Source: Castanea sativa (lineage: Eukaryota; Streptophyta; Magnoliopsida; Fagales; Fagaceae). From it: a stretch of 64,000 bases of DNA. Location of the stretch: positions 85,194,001 through 85,258,000 of the forward strand of contig NC_134013.1 in the NCBI RefSeq assembly GCF_040712315.1. Direction: 5' to 3'. Both the position numbers and the translations under genes were made by a program. The notes below the pieces were generated by a model that was not told the origin of the DNA, did not search any database, and was given only the letters and a program-made list of their open reading frames with translations. Positions 11,021 to 22,832 of the stretch are shown here, one piece after another (positions within the stretch are counted from its first letter, which is position 1; the number at the start of each line of letters is the position of its first letter).

Positions 11021-11276
11021 AAAAAAACAACATATTAGGAGTATGACTTTCTGCTTAAGTCAAGCGGCTCTAGACCTTAAGTCATGGCCTAGGGGCCCTA
11101 CTTAGAGAAAGGCCCCAAATGTGGGGCCACATAATCAATTAAAGATTTGGACTAAATAAAAGGAAAACAAAATGTAACAGTTGGGCTGGGCCATTCTTTT
11201 TTAGGACCATGAAACATGACTATAGCCCCCTGTTAAGGTGCCTCTGCCCTTCACGCATCATGACTAGAGAAATGAG

Positions 11277-11392
11277 GCTGAGTTTGGATAGAGATTATTG
11301 TGTCTACGTTTTATATGTTTAAAAATTATTTTGTTACAGTGTTTTTAGTTTTCAGTTTTTAGCAATAAGCTCTATTTAAACGGACCCATAAA
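11277..11392. mobile_element. MITE, family 2
   Basis: Starts near GGCTGAGTTTGGATAGAG and ends TATTTAAACGGACCC, an imperfect inverted pair. The interior (TTTAAAAATTATTTTGTTA, TTTTCAGTTTT) also occurs at 56575-56817. Confidence 0.45.
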
Positions 11393-11587
11393 TAGCCCCA
11401 ATTGAAACGTAGTAAATAGAGGGGTATCAGTTTTCACACGGGACTTCTACAATGAATAAATGCCAAGAAATTGTGAGAGGGAGAATGATGACATTGACAG
11501 AGAAGAATTATAACGTAGCAGACACATGGAAACTCAGAGCTTGACTTATTAAAATCAGACTATTAAAGTTTAAAAAGTGGTAAGTCC

Positions 11588-11738
11588 ACAATCTTTTAAT
11601 AACAAATCGTAGGTGAAAAGTTATTATTGGTTCTAATTTGAATACACGACTTAAATTACTTTTTTGCTCACCGTAATAACCAATAACAACTTGCCTCATA
11701 AGATTTGTTGTAAAAATATTATAGACATGACATTTTTT
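11588..11738. mobile_element. MITE, family 1, uninterrupted copy
   Basis: From GTCCACAATC through TAGGTGAAAAGTTATTATTGG to ATTATAGACATGACATTT. It is the intact counterpart of the split copy at 17031-19398, which fixes where the 17067-19250 element inserted. Confidence 0.6.
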
Positions 11739-12337
11739 TTTCTTAAAGTTCAGAGTCATGGAGCACAATTTTTGTAGACCGAAGTGAGCATGTAGTCCAT
11801 AGTCTCTGTAGCAAATTTTTTCTATCAGTTTTTTCGCGTTAAAGAAAATTAAATTGATAAGAATTAAATTGACAAGAAGGAACAATAAGTCCAAGGACAC
11901 ACAAATTTCACACCAAATTTAATGTCCAACTATTGTGTTAAGTTATGATTGATGCATAATAAATTGAGTGTAAGTGCTAAACCACGTGAAAATGACATTA
12001 CTCCAATTATAACTTACAATTTTTTTTTTTTTTTGACAGAAATGATAGAAATTATAACTTATAAACTCTCAATGAGAATCTTAGTAAATCATTTTTTTTA
12101 TAGAATTAATCATATTTTCTTTAAATAGTTCTATATATAATTTCATATACAAATTGCATAATAGATTTTTAATGCTAATATATATAATTTCATATACCAT
12201 CACAATTATAATAAATAAATATCTATTCATAATTATTATAATTATTAAATTTCATATTTAAATAAAAGAAAAAAAATCAAAATTCATCAACAATAGGCAA
12301 TTGGTTAGCGCCGTGCTCCATTGTACACAAGAAATTT

Positions 12338-12390
12338 CTTGACTTTAAAGTCAAGATCAATTCTTGACTTTAAAGTCAAGAATTGATCTT
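12338..12390. repeat. Two overlapping perfect palindromes
   Basis: 12338-12355 is the 18-bp palindrome CTTGACTTTAAAGTCAAG. It overlaps a 38-bp perfect palindrome at 12353-12390 that contains the same 18-mer at its centre. Related upstream copies carry only the short GACTTTAAAGTC core (for example near 16420), so the longer symmetry arose here. Confidence 0.85.
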
Positions 12391-13340
12391 CTATGACTGG
12401 AAATTCAGGCTGAAATTATTGTGGTTGTAAGTTTTTCCTTGCGTATGTCCCAAGATTCCACTCTCGTCAACGAAAGCAAAGTGAAAATAAAGTGGCTATC
12501 AGTATCACACTGAGAATTTCATGCAACATAACAAGGAACAAATGGTCAAGTAATTATGGAAGGGATATAATGACAGAGAACAACTTTAAAGGTGGCAGAC
12601 ACATGGAATCTGAGAGTGGATTGTAAAATTGACAGAAATTTCTGTTACCTGTTTCCAGGGGAAGAGAGATGCTCAGGTACGGAAAATATGGAATTGACTA
12701 CAACAGATAAGATTAAGATGGTCAATTTTTGTTTTTTTATCGATAAAATTGTTGGTAAAATCTGTTTTGTGAGTGAATTCAATTGAGAAACCTCTTAACA
12801 TACCAAGATAGAACGCTCAAGAAACCGTGGGAGTGGTGGGACTTGTGAGACTCATGCTTTGCCTATTGATATATCAAAAGAAACCTTAGTAGCTTTTTCT
12901 TAATCGCAAGATCCTAGATGCATTTGTTCATTAGAGATTTTAGAATTCTAAAACCTAATCTTCTTTATATCAAAAATTAGAAGCTTGATATAAAAAGAAA
13001 AGCTTTTGCAATTAATTTAACCCTCATCTTGTGGATTTCTAGTTAATTCAACTAATAAGGTTTCTTATTTTAGTCCGATGATTATAAAAAAAAAATCATC
13101 AAGAGCACACAATATAGGTTAAAAGTGAAATTATATATCTCCTTGAAAAAAAAAAAAAAAACCCTCCTCTTATGATGTCATAGCAGGACACAGCACTTTT
13201 TTTCCCCCTTTCTTTTCTTCCCCCTCCTTTTGCAATTAATGTTTGTTTTTTCTTTTTATTCTATTTCTCAACTTCCCATTTACTCAATCAAAACCATCTA
13301 CTAAAAGTATTAGTATCAAGTATGCTAAATGTCAAATATT
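12391..13340. other. Intergenic, degenerate RLK 5'-flank blocks
   Basis: Contains degenerate upstream-repeat blocks (AAGTAATTATGGAAG, CAGACACATGGAATCT around 12550-12610). No coding sequence was recognised; the open frame at 12592-12786 has no domain. Confidence 0.4.
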
Positions 13341-13459
13341 TGGGGCCTGTTTGGTAAGAGATTTTTAATAACATTGTTTGTATTTTTTGAAAATACGTGT
13401 AAGAGAAAAAATGTGTGAATACTGAAAACTGTTGTTTAAACAACGATAACAAATGACCC
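13341..13459. mobile_element. MITE, family 3
   Basis: Ends GGGGCCTGTTTGGTA and ATAACAAATGACCCC are imperfect inverted repeats bounding about 119 bp. There is no coding capacity. Confidence 0.55.
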
Positions 13460-14949
13460 CTTGACATTTGGCACACTAAGACCAAAAGACCTTTCACAAC
13501 GTCTAAATGCTAAAAAAATTAAGCATGAATGAACAATACCATTCCAAATTTGAAACGGTACGAACACAAATTCTAAACCGAAAAAATAATTTTTTATTAT
13601 TTTTCTCTCTCCTCTCAATTATTTATTTGACTTTTTCTCTCTCCTCTCGCATATCTGTCTCTCTCCCGTCTGCCTCTTCCTTCCTCTCAACTCTTCTCTC
13701 TCCTCTCTCCCTATCTCAACCTCTCTCACAAGCCGCCAATCTTTGCCCACAGCCAATCTAGCCATGGTTTCTACTTCGCTTGAAGCCAATCATCTCGCAA
13801 CCGTTTCTCTTGCTCTCTATATGTAATTAGTCTTCCATTGAAATTTGTCATAGAAAGAGAAAAGCCACAAAGTATAATGTTATCATCCTCACCTCCTATG
13901 GCTATATCTTTTTCAAAACAGTTGAGATGACATGTGATTGGTGTTAATATATAGTGGATCCATGTAAAAGTGATGTAAATCCGATCACAACTTTTCACAT
14001 CACCCGTTGTGAAAAACTTGTGAAATTTGTTAACTACTTGACATTACTTATTATAGAGGATTAATTTTCAATGTGTGTCATTGCATCCTAAGCTTGCATA
14101 GAGGCCAATGAGATTTATTTCCCATATTCTCTTAATTGGAAAATGCTAAAACTTAAAACTACTAATATTTTACTACAAACTAATATGACAATAAATGTGA
14201 TTGGTGAACTCAATAACATAATGAATGAATATTTGAATTATTTTTTTGATTAGTAACAATATGTTTATAAGTCTTATTTATTTACTTATTTTTGATAATT
14301 TGTTAGTTATAACAATGGGGAGGGGAGTTTTGCATCTTGAACATCTTCATTTGAAACACCAAAATGTATTAGTTGAGTTACAAGTTTCTTAGCATCAATT
14401 TTACCTTATATAATAAAATTTATAGTATCCATCACTCCTCTTATGTTCTATACTTTGGTGCTTGGTGGCAAGAGTGGTGTACAACAAAACAAATTCATCA
14501 ATAGGGTATTGGTTTGGGCCATGTATGCACAAGAATTGATTATTATTATTATTATTATTTGCTATGGACACAACTTACCGAGACGATAAGTTGCTGGATT
14601 CTACAATTTGATGAACAGATAGAAGCTCATTAATATTTTCACTCCTTCAGTTTCTACAGTTCAGTGTTGTATGTCAAAGCAAGACTTGAAGCATAGAGAT
14701 CAAGTCTTGAAATTCACATGTTCTGCACGTGGCCCGCCAAACCCTGTTTTATATTTTGTTTTAAGTTTGTTAGTTTTGGGATCTTTAATTAGCTTTGGTA
14801 GATGTTTTTTGCTTAGCTTTAGACTTGTATGTGTGTATATATATATATATATATAAGCTGTGAGTTGTAATGTAATTATACAATTTTTCATTCAAAAAAT
14901 TGGAAGTTCATATTTATTGAGAGAGTTTCAAAGAGAGAGAGAGGGGAAG
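13460..14949. other. Intergenic DNA, pyrimidine-rich leader-like tract
   Basis: 13595-13740 is a CT-rich tract resembling a plant 5' leader, followed by an ATG at 13764 opening a frame of only about 20 codons. An (AT)n run lies at 14838-14857. No gene is supported. Confidence 0.35.
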
Positions 14950-14959
14950 AGATTTCTAG

Positions 14960-15475
14960 AAAAGCACTCGGACTTGTATAAAGTGGAACTCCAAAAATTG
15001 GATTCCTAGAAAGTGCTTCATTATCTAAAATTGATTTAGCCGTGAAGTTGGCAAAAGGGCCACCAGATGGAATCTCACACCTAATAGTTTATTGAAGGAT
15101 AAATTCAAATACTTGAGATATAGAAGTGCCTCAAGAAACTTAGGAATAACATCAGAAAGATTATTGTTTGAGAGGTCCAATTGATCCAATTCTTCTACTT
15201 GTTTGAAAGATTGTGGAATGTCTCCTTGAAATAAGTTCTTTGACAAATCAAGATCACATAGGCTTTCAAATGCGCCAATGATACTTGGAACATTAATTTG
15301 GTTACAAGATAAATTTCCCAAGTTCAATATCATCAAATATTTTCATGTTTTGAGACAAAGATCCACAAAGGGAATTAGATGATAAATATAAAAATATCAG
15401 ATTTTCAAGGCTCCACACATTCAATGGGATTGATGATGTTAGTTCGTTATAACTTAAGAATGCATAGACAGAAGT
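14960..15475 (-). pseudogene. RLK-B: truncated LRR receptor kinase fragment
   Basis: An isolated piece of an LRR-RLK matching only the last LRRs and the cap before the membrane: SSIPLNVWSLENLIFLYLSSN-like sequence, VPSIIGAFESLCDLDLSKNLFQGDIPQSF, LDQLDLSNNNLS, YLKYLNLSFNKL, then SFL-NEAL-type cap residues in a shifted frame. The frame breaks near 15080 (GVRFHLVALLPT in place of GEIPSGGPF) and near 15310. Transmembrane and kinase parts are absent. It is a relic of another tandem copy between RLK-A and RLK-C. Confidence 0.85.
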
Positions 15476-16659
15476 GCTACTACACAGGTTCTCAACTATA
15501 ACTCAATAGGTCGAGAGTTACCTATCTCAACCGATCAAAAGACACATCTCGACTAATTGAGATTCATGCAAATTGGTTTTTCAGCTTTTCATCTCAGCCG
15601 TTGGATCTAGGATTTTGTGGATGTCAAGTTGAGTATATAAGCAAGCCCTAGAGCACATTTTTACATATACAAGATAGCAGTGTAGTTGTTGCATACTAAA
15701 GATCTATTGATTAAGTAAAAGTTGTTGCATCCAATTTACAATCATGTTACTAAAAAAAACATTTGAGAGTAAATTTATACATACTCTATTTTTTCAACCC
15801 CTTACTATTTTCTATCATTCCATTTTTTTTCATCCCCTAGCCAAACAAACCCTAGAGCTACCACTAATACCACTTTTATTTTCCGTCGCTTACAAACCTA
15901 CCACTTAAACAAATTGTGTCCTTAAACTTATACTATGTTTTTTTTTTTTTAATTTCTCGTGGAATAAAAAGTAATCTCACTTTGAAGATCTTCTATTTTT
16001 CTAATTTTAGTACGTAATTTCACTCACGCAACCAGTAGATATTAATCCTATGAAAAAGGAGGTGCGATTTTTATAAGGAAATGCCCTTTGATTATGGACT
16101 CATGGAGGTCATTGCCTGATTGGCAATCTCACTTGGCTTATCTATAGAGTATAGATGCGCTCGTCCCAAAATTTCCACTCCCGTGAACGTAACGAAAAAA
16201 GAAAAACACAAACGCAGAGGTCAATCACACAAGACTTCCACACAACATGATTAGGAATAAATGGTGCCAAGTAAACGGAGAAAACAGAAAAGAGCAGCTA
16301 TCACACGAGATTTCTAATTTTCTACAGTACATGACAAGGAAAAATGGCTTAGTAATTATGGAGAAGAATCAAACGCAGCAGACATATGGAATCTCAGAGC
16401 TTGACTAATTAAAGTAGCACGACTTTAAAGTCCATACAACATAGTCTTGGAGGACAGTTTTTCTATCTGGGTAGTCCTACTTGGGCATGTAGTCAAGCCA
16501 ATGTGCTTCAAGGTTTTTCCTCACAAACCCCTTTAATATGAAACCTATTTTTAAATAATACTTAGAGCATTCAGGTACTATTTGTTTTAACTTTTAACAA
16601 TTCAAAAATCTATTTATCAATTTAAATTATAATTTTAAATGTCAATTTCTTACGTACAA
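15476..16659. other. Intergenic DNA with degenerate RLK upstream blocks
   Basis: 16140-16440 repeats the RLK 5'-flank signature (CAGTACATGACAAGGA, ATGGAATCTCAGAGCTTGAC). No gene was seen. Confidence 0.4.
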
Positions 16660-17066
16660 TATAAGTCAAGCGGCACTAAATTAACCTTAGGCCATGGGTT
16701 AGGGCCCCTGTTAGAGAAAGCCCCAAATGTGGGGCCAATTAAGCAATTAAAGATTTGGACTAAGTAAAAAAGGAAAACAAAATGTAACATGCCTCCGCCC
16801 TTAGACCACGCAACATGACCAGAGGAATAAATGGCCCCAATTAAACGGAGAAAACAGAGACCTATCAGTTGTCACACAAGACTTCTACAATCTACAGTAC
16901 ATGACAATGAAAAAATGCCAAGAAATTTTGAAATGGAGGTGATGACTGAGAAGAATTATACGTAGCAAACACATGGAAACTCAGAGTTTGACTTATTAAA
17001 ATTAGCATGATTAAAGTTCAAGAAGTACAACGTCCACAATATTTTTGTAACACTTTCACAACAATG

Positions 17067-19250
17067 CTTTGTTTGGTTCAGCATTAACATTGATAGTGAC
17101 GTTTTTTACAGACTGTCGGCACATTAAGAAGGCTGACGGGAATATACAATCCGTCAGCCATTGTCATTGACGCCTTATTTTGACGTTTGAGGCCACACCC
17201 CTTACGTGGCGATGTTAGGCTAAAGGATCAAGATAACGAAGTCAAGACTGACGGCCTTGGTTGTGAAGGTCCTTAGCTGACGTTCTTTTTGGAGACGTAC
17301 CTAGGCTGACGGCAGTGTAGGAGGTGCACGTTGGCTGACGACCTTGGCAGGTAAAAGCTGAAGGAGTAATCCAACCTCCATTCTTAGTCTATCTTGACTT
17401 CTACATACGTGAATATAAGGAAAGTTCTTTCGCTACACGTTTGATCTTAGTCAAGAAGATCCCAATAAGGAAAAGGGCTCTATGCGATACGCAAAGATCC
17501 GCGAATTACTCTTCTAAAAGGAAAGTACTTCCTCGCCAAGGCGTTTATTTCCGCCCTACACCACTATATAAACCCCAGAAACCCTCATGACAAAAGGTAT
17601 GCACAACTATCCCAACTCTGGCACTCTAGGGTTGTTTAAGACTCTAACTTGACCTTTGGAGGGTTTTTGGCCGGCACCACACCAGTGCTCTCTTTTAGGT
17701 CACTTTGTTTTCTCTTTGCGGGTGTTGACTCGAGTTGGAGAGTGCTTGCAACTTACTGGTGATTTTTTCGGCCTCATCAAACATCTTCTAGAAAACTTGT
17801 CATTTTCTAGAGAACATTTTTGGGAAAACTATCTTATTTTCTAGTGTTTGATAATTTCCTAGAAAATGAACTTGAGAACATTTTTTGATGTTTGGCATCT
17901 ACAAATGTTTTTATAACATTTCTTATATAATATGAAATTTATGTAAACCCAACTAATGTAATCAATATAAATAAATAAATAACCAAGCATGAATTTGGTT
18001 ATCAAACTAAAATTTTAATTCTAAATAGACATACTTCTCATAATTCAAAATAACCATAAACCCCATTTCAAATAGTTCAAAATGCCATATAAGCTAAATA
18101 GTTGAACCTGCAAGATAATCTAGTACAAATAGTTTGAAAAATACCAAAATGCCAATTTGTCCAAATAGACACCTCCAAATTCTAACAAAATACACCTACA
18201 TAATCAAAATTGGCTTAAATAGTTGTCAAAGAAGTTTTGCAGCCATTGTTTATGGAGTTTGTCATTTTTCAACATGAATGACCAAGTTTGTTTTTCATCC
18301 CCATTCAAATTGTTAAATGCAAACACAAGCATAGTTTCCTCAAACTTGTCCATCTTCATAACTTCTTCATAAATATTTTGGAAGAGAGGAATGAAAAAAT
18401 ATATAAGAAACCGATTATCTAATATACAAGAACACCAATTACACATAAGACTTGAGTAAGTATGGGTAATCATACCAAAAAGAACTTGAAGTTTGAAGTG
18501 ATCAGTTTTAGTTCTTTAAATTATATCATGAAACTAAAAACTAACAATATAGATCTTTGATAATGATAATTCTTTGAAGGTTCTCATTGTTAAACCATAC
18601 GTGTGAAATTAATGGTGTAGCCCTAGTATAGATTTTTTGGTCAAATATGATATTTTACAACTAATGTAACGAGGGTTAATGTATAAGCATTACTTACACT
18701 TATTAAATATATGGGCAATTTAGTAATCTGTAATTATGAAATGAATAGAGGTTAAATGTCAGACACATGGGAAACTGGCATGGGGATGCATATATATTCT
18801 TAACATGTATTTATGGTTGATTGAATCAACATTTTTGGAGGCTAGCCTATTTTCTATATTGTGGACAGAAGCATCTGAAATAGTATAATATAGTGTAAGA
18901 AATAGGAGTACCCACAATATACTTCTTCTCACTATGTATACCAGGTCGAAAATTGGAAATGGACTTGTTACCATTGATTTGGTTTTTACGTAGGTATACA
19001 TATTACTTCATTACACATACTTCAGATAGAAGGAAATTTATCGGAGATGGGAAGCCGAAAGCGTGACAAAGAGATTGTTTTCCATTTTTTTTTTTGGCAA
19101 ACAAATTATAGAAAATAAGTCTTATTTTTATTAGAGTTTTCCATTGACTAAAGATAGTTTTCCGTCGATCAATTTTTTATATGCTATCAAATATTGGAAA
19201 ATGTGAAAAACTATATTTACAGAAGGTCTTCCGATAAAACAAACAGAGCA
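17067..19250. mobile_element. TIR element inserted in a MITE, itself carrying a solo LTR
   Basis: Starts TGCTTTGTTTGG and ends with the complement of TGCTCTGTTTGTTT, an imperfect TIR pair. It splits a family-1 MITE: CACAACAA before, CAAATCAT after, where the intact family reads CACAACAAATC, which implies a 3-bp CAA duplication. Without the solo LTR it is about 1.5 kb. The interior is AT-rich with no transposase; a minus-strand 89-codon frame at 18204-18473 shows no family motif. Confidence 0.55.
17093..17779 (+). mobile_element. Solo LTR of the Tat-type gypsy family
   Basis: 687 bp beginning TGATAGTGACG and ending CCTCATCA, flanked by a perfect 5-bp duplication AACAT (17088-17092 and 17780-17784). 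It is collinear with the LTRs at 41252-41989 and 51461-52199, including TATAAGGAAAGTTCTT, CACCACTATATA and GGCCGGCACCACACC. It is more diverged than those two are from each other, so the insertion is older. It results from recombination between the LTRs of a full element. Confidence 0.92.
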
Positions 19251-19665
19251 CAAATCATAAGTGAAAAGTTGTTATTGATTCTAATTTGAATACATGACTT
19301 AAATTACATTTTTGTCCACCTGTAACAATCAATAACAACTTGCCACGTAAAATTTGTTGTGAAAGTATTGTGAAACTGTTGTAGACATAGCATTTCTCTT
19401 GAAGTTCAGAGTCATGGAGCACAATTTTTCTAGACCTACGTGAGCAGGTAGTCCATAGTCTTGTAGCAAACTTTTTCTATCGGTTTTTTTTTTTTTCACA
19501 TTAATGAAAATTAATTTGACAAGAAGGAACAATAAGTCCAAGGACACACAAATTTCACACCAAATTCAACCGTCCAACTATTGTGTTAAGTTATGATTGG
19601 TACATAATAAGTTGAGTGTAAGTGGTAGACCATGTGAAAATGACATTACTCAAATTATAAGTTGA

Positions 19666-19949
19666 CAACACAGAATGATGTGAAATTTGGTGTGAATTGA
19701 AAAATGAAAGGTACTCACTACCTGTGAGAGCAAGAGCTTAGCTTGGGAGCAACCTTAATTATGTGCTTATCAAGTGTTTCCTCATAAACCCCTTTTTCTG
19801 GCTTTATTTTTTCCTACAAAAGGAAGCAACCTTTCTTCTTTTTCTTTTTTTTCTTTTTTCTTCCAAAATCTTTGGTTGTAAGTTTTACGGCATTTAAACC
19901 TCCTGTGGCAAAAGTTGTTTCTGTAGGAAAACTATAGATGGCATTTTAA
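19666..19949. other. Intergenic DNA
   Basis: T-rich DNA after the segmental duplication; nothing recognised. Confidence 0.3.
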
Positions 19950-20290
19950 AATTAGGATATATTACAATTTCCTGTCTCCCAAATTAATATAAGGTTTATT
20001 TCATTTTGGTCTTACAATTTTAATAAGTTCGAATTTTGTCCCTCAGAAATTTAAAGTGTAACAATTTAGTCCCTTATCTATTTTTCCATTTATATGACTA
20101 AATGAATGTTGAGGCTGCCAATTTTACTGGAAAATAAATAAATAAATTTGATGGCGTATCCCATATTTAGGGGACCGAAATCAAATTGACCTCTTAGTTT
20201 AAGGACAAAAAATGCAAGCAAGAAATGTACAGAAAATAGACATACATATAAAGTTGATTCTCTCTTGAAATTTAAAATACTGACTTAGAA
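19950..20290. repeat. Interspersed repeat copy 1 (pairs with 57680-57925)
   Basis: Shared blocks in the same order: TTCGATTTTTGTCCCTC/TTCGAATTTTGTCCCTC, GTGTAACAATTTAGTC, and GCAAGCAAGAAATGTAC followed by GGAAAATAG. No coding sequence. Probably an old non-autonomous element; its class is unknown. Confidence 0.6.
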
Positions 20291-20321
20291 TTTTTTTAGA
20301 TTAAGGAACCAAAATCGAAAA

Positions 20322-21283
20322 TGTTGGGAAATTTAGACCCCGGTTGATAGAATTAACAAGTTTTAAACCCAAGTTGTTAATTAGATTTATTATGCATAAA
20401 ATTTGTTAAAACAAACAAATATTAATATCATGTCAAATATAAGTGCAGCGGAAAAATAAATAAGACCAGATATGATAACTTAGGAAAACCAATGAAACCA
20501 ACCAACTTCACAGTAAAAAACCTGGGGAGAAACCTTCCCGAAAAGCAATTCACTATAGTAAAGTGAAGTTTTAGATCTAGTACAAAATATTTGTCCCTAA
20601 ACTCTACAATCCCCATAGATAAACTCACAGTAGAAACCTTCTATCGCTTTAGAACCTCTGAACTCTTCAATATATGAATGCCACCCTTTGATGCACGGAT
20701 CCCAGTACGTGACTCACTCACCAACATGAGAAAGAAGAATGTTGGCTGCAAAGTTCTTCACTTCATCAACAATGAAGATCAAGAAGTACTTGGTTACAAA
20801 ACCCTAAGGTGCAAAGACGCAGTGGCTTCTATCAGAGAGAATAAGGCTTCGATCACCTTTTGCATATGTTCTCCTTATATTCTCTTATGTGACGACCTCT
20901 AAAATAAGCCTTATATATGTCTAGGGTTATGAGAAAAGAAACCCGACACAAATACATAAATATGGGCTGAAAATCATATCTGGAAAACTGAATTCCCGTA
21001 ACCTCGATAGATACATCGATCAATCGAGAAGCTGTCAAGCTTCATTCATTAAATCTCGATAGATAGTAATCTGTCGAGCAGCTGTCCGCAGGTGTCCAGC
21101 TATCTGTCCAGCTTTAGTGCACACATTCTCTTCACTTGTTTCTTGGTCCAATCTTCATGGCTTTAGTACTAGACTTGAACAACATGTTCTTTGAAGTATT
21201 AAACACATTCTAGATCTAACCAAATACAAGTAAAGTGCGTTTTGTCAAAGGATTAGTCAACTACATAAAATATGTCCTTAACA
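20322..21283 (+). mobile_element. Probable solo LTR, copia-like
   Basis: 962 bp opening TGTTGGGAAATTTAGACCCC and closing GTCCTTAACA, with TG...CA ends and an inverted TGTT/AACA tip. The interior has the layout of plant copia LTRs (TTAATTAGATTTAT, GCAGCGGAAAAATAA). The flanks GAAAA and AAACA do not form a clear 5-bp duplication, so the boundaries are less certain than for the other LTRs. No internal retrotransposon sequence adjoins it. Confidence 0.6.
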
Positions 21284-21491
21284 AAACAGACTCCATATTT
21301 AAGGGAAGAAAAAAAAAAGATTTATCCTTAAAAATAAAATCTAATATATGTTTACTTTTGTGGGTTTGGGTTATTATTGATGAAGGATATTGGTTGATTA
21401 ATCTATTGCTGCTTCCTTGGATTGGCTCATCTCTTTAACTGTTTGACCTGATTTAATAATTACTTGTTAACATCTTTTACGTTTGCTTCAG
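21284..21491 (+). other. Intron remnant upstream of the RPT2 fragment
   Basis: AT-rich sequence ending TTTGCTTCAG, a polypyrimidine tract and acceptor joined directly to the RPT2 exon. The left limit is set by the solo LTR. Confidence 0.5.
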
Positions 21492-21575
21492 GTGACACAT
21501 GCAGAGTTCAAGAAAGCCAAGGAAAAAGTGATGTACAAAAAGAAAGAAGGGGTGCCAGAAGGGCTCTATATGTAG
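21492..21575 (+). pseudogene. RPT2: Last-exon fragment of 26S proteasome ATPase RPT2
   Basis: After an intron acceptor the sequence reads VTHAEFKKAKEKVMYKKKEG and then VPEGLYM before a TAG. This is the conserved C-terminus of the 19S proteasome base ATPase RPT2 (regulatory subunit 4). It keeps the terminal hydrophobic-Tyr-X motif (LYM) that docks into the 20S ring. Only the final 27 codons, the preceding intron end and probably some 3' untranslated sequence are present; the AAA domain is not in the window. The fragment itself has no stop or frameshift. It is a displaced gene piece, by unequal duplication or transposon carriage, and cannot work alone. Confidence 0.75.
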
Positions 21576-22602
21576 AAGGTGGCCAATTCCACTGATCGGA
21601 AAATACATGTGCATCTTCTTTGTTGTTTTGAGCTTTTGATCTCAAATTAAGTTGATGTGAAATATTTTGTTGAACAGTAGAATGCCAACACCTTTTTTTG
21701 GACATCGCTAGTATTGAATGTAGGCACTGCCATGGGTTGACTAAGAAATTTTAATTTGATGAGTTCTCTAATCGAGATAGGAACCCTTATTTTAGGAATC
21801 GCATGTTTTAGGTTAAATTATGACCCAAAGTAGGATGTATTGTAGTTTTTGGATACGACAAGCAAGATAGGTAATTACATGTTGGGCTCAGTGTGCCCAA
21901 CAAAGTTAATAAAAAAGCATGAGGCAATGCCTAGCCCACACCGACACGAGGCCTAAGGCTCTTAGATTCACAACAAAACAACTAAATATAGGGCAATGCT
22001 CTAGATCCTCTACAAGTATAGAGCAGTGCCAAGGGACTATGTTTTCTTCTCCATGACTGATTTGAAGTGTGTGCTATGTCAAAATAACCTTACTGTTAAA
22101 ACTGTGAGTTTTTGTTTGACATATAGTGTTTCTAGTTGCAACCAATGTGGTATGTATTAGTCTATTTAGGCCAAGTGGATCATATTTGGCTCTTCGTTTG
22201 CACCAAGTGATAGAGCTACAGTCTCGCCCAACATGTAGTATGTGAGTGGGTTTTGTCAGGGACTCAGGGCCCTCAATTTCAAGCATTTTTCCCCCCTCTA
22301 TAAATCCTTTGGTTATATGGGATCAAGTTATAATTTGTTGTTTCAAGTAAAATCTAAATATGCATTTCTTAAAATTCTAATATTGAAACATGAAATTATT
22401 TAAGTTCCCTTTAATCATTCAAATCATTAAAAGCCCTCAAATTCCAAAACTAAACTATGAAAATTTAGAAAAGTTAAAAATATATAATGAAAGATTTCTT
22501 ACCTTTGGGAATTGGGATGCTTTGATGATGTTGGTTCTTGAAATTTTTGGTTTGGGTATATTTATAACTCCAAAGGAGTTTGATTTTAGAATGAACTAAC
22601 CT

Positions 22603-22603
<1 letters not shown>
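21576..22603. other. Intergenic DNA with a small perfect hairpin
   Basis: The first ~140 bases are probably RPT2 3'-untranslated sequence. Near 21880-21902 TGTTGGGC and GCCCAACA face each other around 7 bases. Nothing else was recognised. Confidence 0.4.

Positions 22604-22680
<77 letters not shown>
22604..22680. repeat. Compound (TA)n(GA)n microsatellite
   Basis: (TA)n to about 22628 runs directly into (GA)n to 22680. Confidence 0.95.
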
Positions 22681-22684
<4 letters not shown>

Positions 22685-22747
22685 TGTCTACAAGTTTATA
22701 ATTCACCCATTTACTTCAATTAAACTCACTAATTAAATTTCTATCCC

Positions 22748-22749
<2 letters not shown>

Positions 22750-22812
<63 letters not shown>

Positions 22813-22832
22813 TAAATAAATAAATAAATAAA
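22750..22832. repeat. (AAT)n / (AAAT)n microsatellite
   Basis: About 18 AAT copies followed by AAAT-type repeats. Confidence 0.95.

Larger units (their letters stand above)
11030..12030. repeat. Segmental duplication copy 1 (pairs with 16660-19665)
   Basis: Collinear blocks are shared with 16660-17066 and 19251-19665: AAGTCAAGCGGC, GCCCCAAATGTGGGGCCA, AAAGATTTGGACTAA, CCAAGAAATT, ATGGAAACTCAGAG, TTGACTTATTAAAAT, the family-1 MITE, and GGAACAATAAGTCCAAGGAC with its surroundings. This copy lacks the two nested insertions present in copy 2, so those came after the duplication. Similar upstream blocks also occur near 12530-12620, 16260-16440, 37375-37510 and 55560-55700, consistent with repeated duplication of RLK units including their 5' flanks. 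Confidence 0.75.
16660..19665. repeat. Segmental duplication copy 2, interrupted by nested elements
   Basis: Collinear with 11030-12030 once the 17067-19250 insertion is removed. Outer similarity resumes exactly at CAAATCATAAGTGAAAAG (19251) and continues past GGAACAATAAGTCCAAGGAC to about 19665. Confidence 0.7.

Noticed and set aside
18204..18473. Minus-strand 89-codon frame inside the TIR element as a transposase piece
   Set aside because: No DDE, BED zinc-finger or hAT dimerisation motif is recognisable.
20678..20902. 74-codon plus-strand frame
   Set aside because: It lies wholly inside the probable copia-like solo LTR and has no domain.
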